A stretch of DNA of 64,000 nt, taken from assembly GCF_030683065.1 (NCBI RefSeq), contig NZ_JAUXMX010000033.1, positions 186,001-250,000 on the forward strand, written 5' to 3'. Under the pieces are notes generated by a model. That model was not told the DNA's origin. It was given only the letters and a program-made list of their open reading frames with translations, and did no database searches. A program made the translations under genes and the position numbers. Shown here piece by piece: positions 58,913 through 64,000 of the stretch. Source of the DNA: Pseudomonas sp. Lineage in GTDB: Bacteria > Pseudomonadota > Gammaproteobacteria > Pseudomonadales > Pseudomonadaceae. The number at the start of each line of letters is the position of its first letter. Positions within the stretch are counted from its first letter, which is position 1.

Positions 58913-59629
58913 TTATTCGCGGTGTGCTTCGCCAAGGAAGGTCAGCGAGGTGAACAGGCCGCGGGTCTCGATGTCCTTGTCCCCTGTTACCGGCAGGTCG
59001 ATGGCAGCGCTGATGATATTCAGCCCCTCATTGCGCACCAGTACCTGTGCGCGGCCTTCAGTATCGGTGATGGCGCTGGTCTGATGCGGAGCCCCGCGAT
59101 AGTCACCTACCAGTTCAACTCCCGCCGCGGGTTTGCCATCCACCAGCACGCGCACCGCCAGCAGCTTGCCAGGGCCAACAGTGAGCGGGTCGACCTCGGG
59201 CAAAATGACCATCTTCAGCTGCTCCAGTTTGGGCAGCTTCGCGCCTTGCTGATAGATTGCCAGGCTGTATTTGAAGGTGTGCAGTGACTCGGTAGCGTTC
59301 GGCACCTTGCTGCGTCCGGCGTTGATCCATTGTTTGTCGGGAGTCAGTGACCACATGCCGTTGTCCAGCGCCACACTGACCACGGCGGCTGGCTGGAGTG
59401 GTTGCAGGCGCGCATGGTCCGGCAGGCGCTGGACGGTGACCGGGATCATCCGGCCAGTGCGGTCGTACGCCCAGGCGCCGCTGATTTTTTCGGCATTGAA
59501 GGCTTTGTCCTCGGCACCATGGCCGTAGACGCTCTCGATATTGCCACGGCGCTCCTCCAGCCACAGGCCGTGGGCGCTGACTTGACCGATAGCCAATAGA
59601 CTGCAGAGCAATAGCACTGTACGGAGCAT
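58913..59629 (-). CDS. DUF4198 family periplasmic protein (second copy)
   Basis: A 238-residue secreted protein. Signal peptide (MLRTVLLLCSLLAIGQVSAH, cleavage near residue 19) then HGLWLEERRGNIESVYGHGA, a DUF4198/NikM-like start with a histidine at the mature N terminus. VDGKPAAGVELVGDYRGAPH and TDTEGRAQVLVRNEGLNIIS form the Ig-like C-terminal part, parallel to the protein at 372-1247. Function is unknown; NikM-type proteins bind metal through the N-terminal His. It lies 49 bases after the acyltransferase gene and is probably its operon partner. Confidence 0.85.
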   Translation of the reverse strand: MLRTVLLLCSLLAIGQVSAHGLWLEERRGNIESVYGHGAEDKAFNAEKISGAWAYDRTGRMIPVTVQRLPDHARLQPLQPAAVVSVALDNGMWSLTPDKQWINAGRSKVPNATESLHTFKYSLAIYQQGAKLPKLEQLKMVILPEVDPLTVGPGKLLAVRVLVDGKPAAGVELVGDYRGAPHQTSAITDTEGRAQVLVRNEGLNIISAAIDLPVTGDKDIETRGLFTSLTFLGEAHRE

Positions 59630-59678
59630 GACGATTCCTTGTGGTTGTGGCAGGCGCTCTGCGCGCTTGCCGGGATGA

Positions 59679-60845
59679 TCAAAAGTATTTCAACCAGGTG
59701 ATGTCGCGCCGACGCGCCTTGAGTGCGGCGAACCAGCGTGTGGCGGGATACAGCGCTACGGCCAGCAGCGCCGCGCACAGCCAGACGGCGGCGACCTGGT
59801 CAAAGCCGAAGAAGTCCCCCTTGTTTAGTCCCCAGGTGGCCACTGCCGCCAGGTAGAGGAGCTTGAGCACATACAGGTGCAGGAGGTAGAAGAACATTGG
59901 TGCGCCACCAAAGGCGCTCAACGGACGAATCCAGGCGTGGTTCTGGATGCGCTCCAGCCCGCGCAGCAACAGCAAGCCCAGGCCCAGGGTGAGTGCCAGG
60001 AACTGCAGCGAGGGTGGGTACTTGGTGATATTGAAAATGCTCATCAGGGTCAGCAGGCTGCTGTCTTGTGCCTGCCAGGGCTGCTCGCCGTAGCCATTGA
60101 ACAGGCGCAGAAGAGCGAACAGGCCCACTGCTAACAGGCCGCTGAGCAACAGGTAGTTCCGCCGCTGTGCAGCGGGCGTGGCGAGGGAGAACCAGGGGCC
60201 CGCGGCATAGCCGAGGGCGATCACGCCGATCCAGGGTAAAACCGGGTACGAAGTGCGCAGTCGCAGGGACTCTGACAACTCGATCCAGCCACGGTCATGC
60301 AGAATCGCCCAGGGGATGTGCAGGGCAGACTCTCTGGCGAAACTCAGCTGATCAAGCAGGTTATGGCCGCCGATGATCAGCAGGCCGAGGATCACCAGTA
60401 GCGTGCGAGGCAGCCATATCAGCACCGACAGCGCCAGCATACTCAGGCCGATGGCCCAGATCACCTGCAAGTAAATCACGCTGGGTGGGGCCTGGAAGGT
60501 CCAGGCGAAGTTGACCAGCGTGAACTCTAACGCCACCAGAAAGAGTCCGCGTTTGCACAGAAACGAGGCAACTGCCGTTTTGCTCTGATGTTTTTCGGCA
60601 TACAGAAAGGCAGATAAGCCGCTCAGGAAAATAAACATCGGCGCACACAGGTGCGCCAGGCTGCGACTGAAGAACAGTGCCGGCTCGGTGTTGCTGACAT
60701 CCATGGGGTCAGCCACCTGCTGGTGTAGAAAGAAGGTCTCGCGCACATGGTCGAGCAGCATCAGCAAAATTATCAGGCCGCGCAGCGCATCAATCGACTG
60801 CAGGCGGGTGCTGAGTAGGGATTTGGGTGTGTTGCCAGGGGTCAT
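59679..60845 (-). CDS. DUF1624/HGSNAT-like membrane acyltransferase
   Basis: A 388-residue polytopic protein with about ten helices. The N terminus RLQSIDALRGLIILLMLLDH carries the D-x-x-RG-x(n)-DH signature of the heparan-glucosaminide acetyltransferase/YeiB-related families; APMFIFLSGLSAFLYAEK and PMFFYLLHLYVLKLLYLAAV follow. Family members move acyl groups across the membrane onto sugars or proteins; the substrate here is unknown. The ATG lacks a strong Shine-Dalgarno sequence. It is upstream of the second DUF4198 gene. Confidence 0.82.
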   Translation of the reverse strand: MTPGNTPKSLLSTRLQSIDALRGLIILLMLLDHVRETFFLHQQVADPMDVSNTEPALFFSRSLAHLCAPMFIFLSGLSAFLYAEKHQSKTAVASFLCKRGLFLVALEFTLVNFAWTFQAPPSVIYLQVIWAIGLSMLALSVLIWLPRTLLVILGLLIIGGHNLLDQLSFARESALHIPWAILHDRGWIELSESLRLRTSYPVLPWIGVIALGYAAGPWFSLATPAAQRRNYLLLSGLLAVGLFALLRLFNGYGEQPWQAQDSSLLTLMSIFNITKYPPSLQFLALTLGLGLLLLRGLERIQNHAWIRPLSAFGGAPMFFYLLHLYVLKLLYLAAVATWGLNKGDFFGFDQVAAVWLCAALLAVALYPATRWFAALKARRRDITWLKYF

Positions 60846-61042
60846 TGCGTTTCACATTCAGGGTTTCGCGGTTGCACTCTGCGCGCGTTGCGAAAGGCCG
60901 GGTTCGTGGGGCTTTTTGCGGCCTGTTATGCCGCTAGTCGAGCCGTGCAGTGCTGCAAGCAGGCCGCTGCGGGCGCATGGGGATAGCCGCAGAGGCAGGT
61001 CGGTGAGCAGGGCGTGACGGCGCCCAGTCTGCCACCAATGTA

Positions 61043-61073
61043 ATAACATATCAATAGTATTGCGATACGTTAT
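61043..61073 (-). promoter_or_regulatory. Dyad upstream of acyltransferase-DUF4198 operon
   Basis: ATAACATATC, an 11-base spacer, GATACGTTAT: 10-base arms with one mismatch in the only AT-rich pocket between algW and the acyltransferase gene. The continuation CGATACGTTATCATTTG has a partial likeness to Fur sites. It may be an operator for the leftward operon about 200 bases away. The rest of the 260-base gap (60846-61105) shows only an unsupported 72-codon frame. Confidence 0.4.
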
Positions 61074-61105
61074 CATTTGTGCGTTTTGCCCGGCTAGAAG
61101 GGGGT

Positions 61106-62248
61106 TCAGTTGCCGTTGGCGGGAGGCCTTACGCCGATTTCCGCTGTCAGTTGCAGCGGTTTACCGTTGCGCAGGATGCCGATGCGGATCTTTTCACCGG
61201 GCTTGGTGCGGGCCACCTGGTTCATCGAGCGGCGGCCGTCACTGGCTGCTTCGCCGTCGATGTTGAGGATCAGGTCGCCGGGTTGCAGGCCGGCCTTCTG
61301 CGCCGGGCCATCGCGGTAGATGCCGGCGACGACGATGCCCGGGCGACCTTCTAGGCCGAAGGACTCCGCCAGCTCCGGGGTCAGTGGTTGCACCTCGATG
61401 CCCAGCCAGCCACGAATCACCTGGCCGTGCTCGATAATCGCTTGCATCACCTCTAGCGCCAGCTTCACCGGGATGGCAAAGCCGATGCCCTGCGAGCCGC
61501 CAGACTTGGAGAAGATCGCGGTGTTGATGCCAACCAGGTTGCCGTAGGCATCGACCAGTGCACCGCCGGAGTTACCGGGGTTGATCGCCGCGTCGGTCTG
61601 GATAAAGTCTTCGTAGGTATTGAGGCCCAGTTGGTTGCGCCCGGTAGCGCTGATTATGCCCATGGTCACGGTCTGGCCAACGCCGAAGGGGTTGCCGATG
61701 GCGAGGGTGACATCGCCGATCCTGATGTTGTCCGAGCGGCCGAGGGTAATCGAGGGCAGGTCTGGCAGATCGATTTTCAGCACTGCCAGGTCGGTCTCCG
61801 GGTCGCTACCGATTATCCGGGCCAGTGTTTCACGGCCATCGCGCAAGGCCACCACTATCTGGTCGGCGTCAGCGACCACATGATTGTTGGTGAGCAGATA
61901 GCCTTCCGGGCTCATGATCACCGCAGAGCCGAGGCTCGACTCCATGCGTCGCTGCTTGGGCAGGTTGTCGCCAAAGAACTTGCGAAATTGCTCATCCTCG
62001 AACATCGGGTGAGCCGGTTTATTGATGAACTTGGTGGTGTACAGGTTGGCTACCGCGGGTGAGGCGGTACCCACTGCGGCGGCATATGACACCGGACCTT
62101 CCTGCGTGCGGCTGTAGATGGGGGCTTGGCGCAGTTGGATATCCTGGCGAGGTAGGCCGACCCATTGCGGGTAGTACTGCATGATCAAAAGTGCCAGCAG
62201 CACACCGACCAGAAGGGGCCAGCCGAGAAAACGCAGGGCCTTGAGCAT
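61106..62248 (-). CDS. algW: Periplasmic serine protease AlgW (DegS-like)
   Basis: A 380-residue HtrA-family protease with one N-terminal anchor (about 9-27), trypsin-like domain with triad H123 (LLTNNHVV), D153 (DPETDLAVLKID) and S227 (NPGNSGGALVD), and one PDZ domain (about 270-365). A single PDZ and anchor mark the DegS/AlgW type, which cuts anti-sigma factor MucA to release AlgU after envelope stress. The ATG at 62248 follows AGGA at 8 bases. Confidence 0.95.
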   Translation of the reverse strand: MLKALRFLGWPLLVGVLLALLIMQYYPQWVGLPRQDIQLRQAPIYSRTQEGPVSYAAAVGTASPAVANLYTTKFINKPAHPMFEDEQFRKFFGDNLPKQRRMESSLGSAVIMSPEGYLLTNNHVVADADQIVVALRDGRETLARIIGSDPETDLAVLKIDLPDLPSITLGRSDNIRIGDVTLAIGNPFGVGQTVTMGIISATGRNQLGLNTYEDFIQTDAAINPGNSGGALVDAYGNLVGINTAIFSKSGGSQGIGFAIPVKLALEVMQAIIEHGQVIRGWLGIEVQPLTPELAESFGLEGRPGIVVAGIYRDGPAQKAGLQPGDLILNIDGEAASDGRRSMNQVARTKPGEKIRIGILRNGKPLQLTAEIGVRPPANGN

Positions 62249-62358
62249 CAATGAAATCCTGAGGGTTGCTAGAGGCCGGTGCGCCCCTTAATGTGCGCCA
62301 TTATAGAGGGCCGATTGCCAATAAGGCAGTGGCCTGTAACGGCAGGTGAGGAATCCAC

Positions 62359-63117
62359 ATGGCTATCGCCTTGACCACCTTGGTGGAAGAAGCACAGCGC
62401 TACTTGAACGCTGCTCGCATCAGTGATTACTGTCCGAATGGTTTGCAAATCGAAGGGCGGCCCCAGGTACGGCGTATCGTCAGCGGTGTCACCGCGAGTC
62501 AGGCGTTGGTCGACGCTGCGGTCGAAGCTGAGGCCGATGTGCTGCTGGTGCACCATGGCTATTTCTGGAAAGGCGAAAATCCGTGTATCACCGGGATGAA
62601 GCAGCGCCGCCTGAAGACCCTGCTGAGCAACGATATCAGCCTGCTCGCCTATCACTTGCCGCTGGACCTGCACCCCGAGGTTGGCAATAACGTGCAGTTA
62701 GCTGCTCGGCTCGATATTACCGTCGAGGGGCCGCTGGCCCCGGACGACCCACGTACCGTCGGTTTGCTCGGCTCTTTACGTGAGCCCATGACCCCGCGTG
62801 ATTTCGCTCGGCGGGTGCAGGAGGTACTTGGTCGCGAACCCTTGTTGATTGAGGGCGTGGAATTGGTTCGCCGGGTCGGTTGGTGCACTGGTGGCGGTCA
62901 GGGCTATATCGACCAGGCCATCGCTGCCGGCGTTGACCTCTACCTGACCGGCGAGGCGTCCGAGCAGACCTTTCACAGTGCCCGTGAAAACGGCATCAGC
63001 TTTATCGCGGCAGGCCACCATGCCACCGAGCGCTATGGCGTGCAGGCGCTGGGTGATTACCTGGCGCGTCGGTTTGCCATTGAGCATCTGTTTATCGACT
63101 GCCCCAATCCTATCTGA
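62359..63117 (+). CDS. NIF3-family dinuclear metal-centre protein
   Basis: A 252-residue NIF3/YbgI-like protein. ISDYCPNGLQIEGRP, the metal motif LLVHHGYFWKGENP, AYHLPLDLHPEVGNN and FIAAGHHATERYGVQALGDY hold the conserved His/Asp/Glu ligands. E. coli YbgI is a toroidal hexamer; a role in GTP cyclohydrolase-like or other chemistry has been proposed but is unproven. AGGAATCC precedes the ATG. It is divergent from algW. Confidence 0.92.
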   Translation: MAIALTTLVEEAQRYLNAARISDYCPNGLQIEGRPQVRRIVSGVTASQALVDAAVEAEADVLLVHHGYFWKGENPCITGMKQRRLKTLLSNDISLLAYHLPLDLHPEVGNNVQLAARLDITVEGPLAPDDPRTVGLLGSLREPMTPRDFARRVQEVLGREPLLIEGVELVRRVGWCTGGGQGYIDQAIAAGVDLYLTGEASEQTFHSARENGISFIAAGHHATERYGVQALGDYLARRFAIEHLFIDCPNPI

Positions 63118-63149
63118 CGGCGCGTGAGTGGCTGAATCGGTGGGTATAA

Positions 63150-63172
63150 AGCTAGATCGTTTCGATCTAGCT
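63150..63172. promoter_or_regulatory. Perfect hairpin in NIF3-cysD gap
   Basis: AGCTAGATCG TTT CGATCTAGCT: a perfect 10-base stem with a three-base loop, 33 bases after the NIF3-family stop and about 90 before cysD. It is followed by GGCCCCCTGATT, not T-rich, so it is either a weak terminator for the upstream gene or a cis element of the cysD leader. Confidence 0.55.
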
Positions 63173-63260
63173 GGCCCCCTGATTAGAAGCTAGCGCTGTG
63201 CTAGAGTGCGCCATCGTCCACGGCCCGCCGGCCCAATCACACTGCAAATCGTGAGTAACC

Positions 63261-64000
63261 ATGCTCGATAAACTGACCCACCTGAAACAGCTGGAGGCGG
63301 AGAGTATCCACATCATTCGTGAAGTGGCTGCCGAATTCGACAACCCGGTAATGCTCTATTCCATCGGTAAAGACTCCGCCGTGATGCTGCATTTGGCACG
63401 TAAGGCGTTCTTTCCTGGCAAGCTGCCATTCCCAGTGATGCACATCGACACGCGCTGGAAATTCCAGGAGATGTACCGTTTTCGCGAGAAAATGGTTAAC
63501 GAATATGGCTTGGACCTGATTACCCACACCAATCCAGACGGCGTGGCACAGGACATGAACCCCTTCACCTACGGCAGTGCCAAGCACACCGACGTGATGA
63601 AGACCGAGGGGCTCAAGCAGGCTCTGGACAAGTATGGATTCGACGCCGCCTTTGGTGGCGCGCGCCGCGACGAGGAGAAATCCCGCGCCAAAGAGCGGGT
63701 GTACTCGTTCCGCGACAGCAAGCACCGCTGGGACCCGAAGAACCAACGCCCCGAGTTGTGGAACGTCTACAACGGCAAGGTCAAAAAGGGCGAGTCGATC
63801 CGCGTGTTCCCGCTATCCAACTGGACCGAGCTGGATATCTGGCAGTACATCTACCTGGAACAGATTCCGATCGTGCCGCTGTACTTCGCCGCCGAGCGCG
63901 AAGTGATCGAGAAGAACGGCACGCTGATCATGATCGACGACGAGCGCATCCTTGAGCACCTCTCGGATGAAGAGAAAGCCAGCATCACCAAAAAAATGGT
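63261..64000 (+). CDS. cysD: Sulfate adenylyltransferase subunit 2 CysD (3' truncated by window)
   Basis: The first 246 codons are present; the full protein is usually about 305. The PP-loop SIGKDS (34-39) lies in [55 protein letters not shown] and [20 protein letters not shown] are family signatures. With CysN it forms APS from ATP and sulfate, the first step of sulfate assimilation. GTGAG lies 6 bases before the ATG. cysN is expected just beyond the window. Confidence 0.96.
   Translation, partial: MLDKLTHLKQLEAESIHIIREVAAEFDNPVMLYSIGKDSAVMLHLARKAFFPGKLPFPVMHIDTRWKFQEMYRFREKMVNEYGLDLITHTNPDGVAQDMNPFTYGSAKHTDVMKTEGLKQALDKYGFDAAFGGARRDEEKSRAKERVYSFRDSKHRWDPKNQRPELWNVYNGKVKKGESIRVFPLSNWTELDIWQYIYLEQIPIVPLYFAAEREVIEKNGTLIMIDDERILEHLSDEEKASITKKM

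Noticed and set aside
60858..61076. A 72-codon minus-strand frame just upstream of the acyltransferase gene
   Set aside because: It ends 12 bases before that gene and could be a leader peptide, but it has no ribosome site or known motif and its start lies in the dyad; support is insufficient.

Overview
The window is a GC-rich gammaproteobacterial chromosome segment. Gene content and order point to Pseudomonas: roxSR, gatCAB/mreBCD, rng-yhdP-nit-tldD-yjgA-pmbA, ptsO-rapZ-ptsN-hpf-rpoN-lptBAC-kdsCD, mlaFEDCB-ibaG-murA-hisGDC, algW, a NIF3-family gene and cysD follow each other much as I remember the PA4442-PA4515 stretch of P. aeruginosa PAO1. This is from memory; no alignment was run. I saw no rRNA, tRNA, insertion sequence, prophage or CRISPR array.

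Region 1 (1-12.1 kb) is iron or metal acquisition. A leftward cassette holds a CirA/FepA-like TonB receptor, a small PepSY membrane protein, a DUF2271 protein, a DUF4198 protein and the start of a membrane-anchored flavodoxin reductase. Divergent from it, a rightward piu cluster holds a PiuA/Fiu-like receptor, the PiuC hydroxylase, an FMN-dependent alpha-hydroxy-acid oxidase and an 840-residue PepSY-flavodoxin-reductase fusion (PiuB-like). Fur-box-like sites precede the units. Ferric siderophore probably enters through the receptors and is reduced at the inner membrane, with the PepSY and flavodoxin modules split in one cassette and fused in the other.

Region 2 (12.2-20.8 kb) is nitrogen and peptide use: pxpABC (5-oxoprolinase), then the leftward dppABCDF dipeptide ABC transporter, with hairpins or palindromic repeats in three of its intercistronic gaps.

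Region 3 (20.9-29.97 kb) holds a SIMPL-domain protein, the RoxSR redox two-component system, an AEC transporter, a CaCA antiporter, a small RlpA-like lipoprotein and gatCAB (leftward).

Region 4 (30.3-43.4 kb) is the mreBCD-maf-rng-yhdP-nit-tldD run, then yjgA (opposite strand) and pmbA. The mreC reading frame appears to begin at an AUA codon behind a good Shine-Dalgarno sequence.

Region 5 (43.4-58.9 kb) is envelope and nitrogen-PTS housekeeping: hpf-ptsN-rapZ-ptsO, rpoN, and kdsD-kdsC-lptC-lptA-lptB leftward; then mlaFEDCB, ibaG-murA and hisG-hisD-hisC rightward.

Region 6 (58.9-64 kb) holds a second DUF4198 gene with a DUF1624/HGSNAT-like membrane acyltransferase, the algW protease, a NIF3-family gene and the 5' part of cysD.

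The window also carries at least a dozen short intergenic palindromic elements of several families that share GTAG...CTAC ends. Some are single and some are inverted pairs. They lie between cistrons and at gene ends, and two of them abut or overlap coding sequence.
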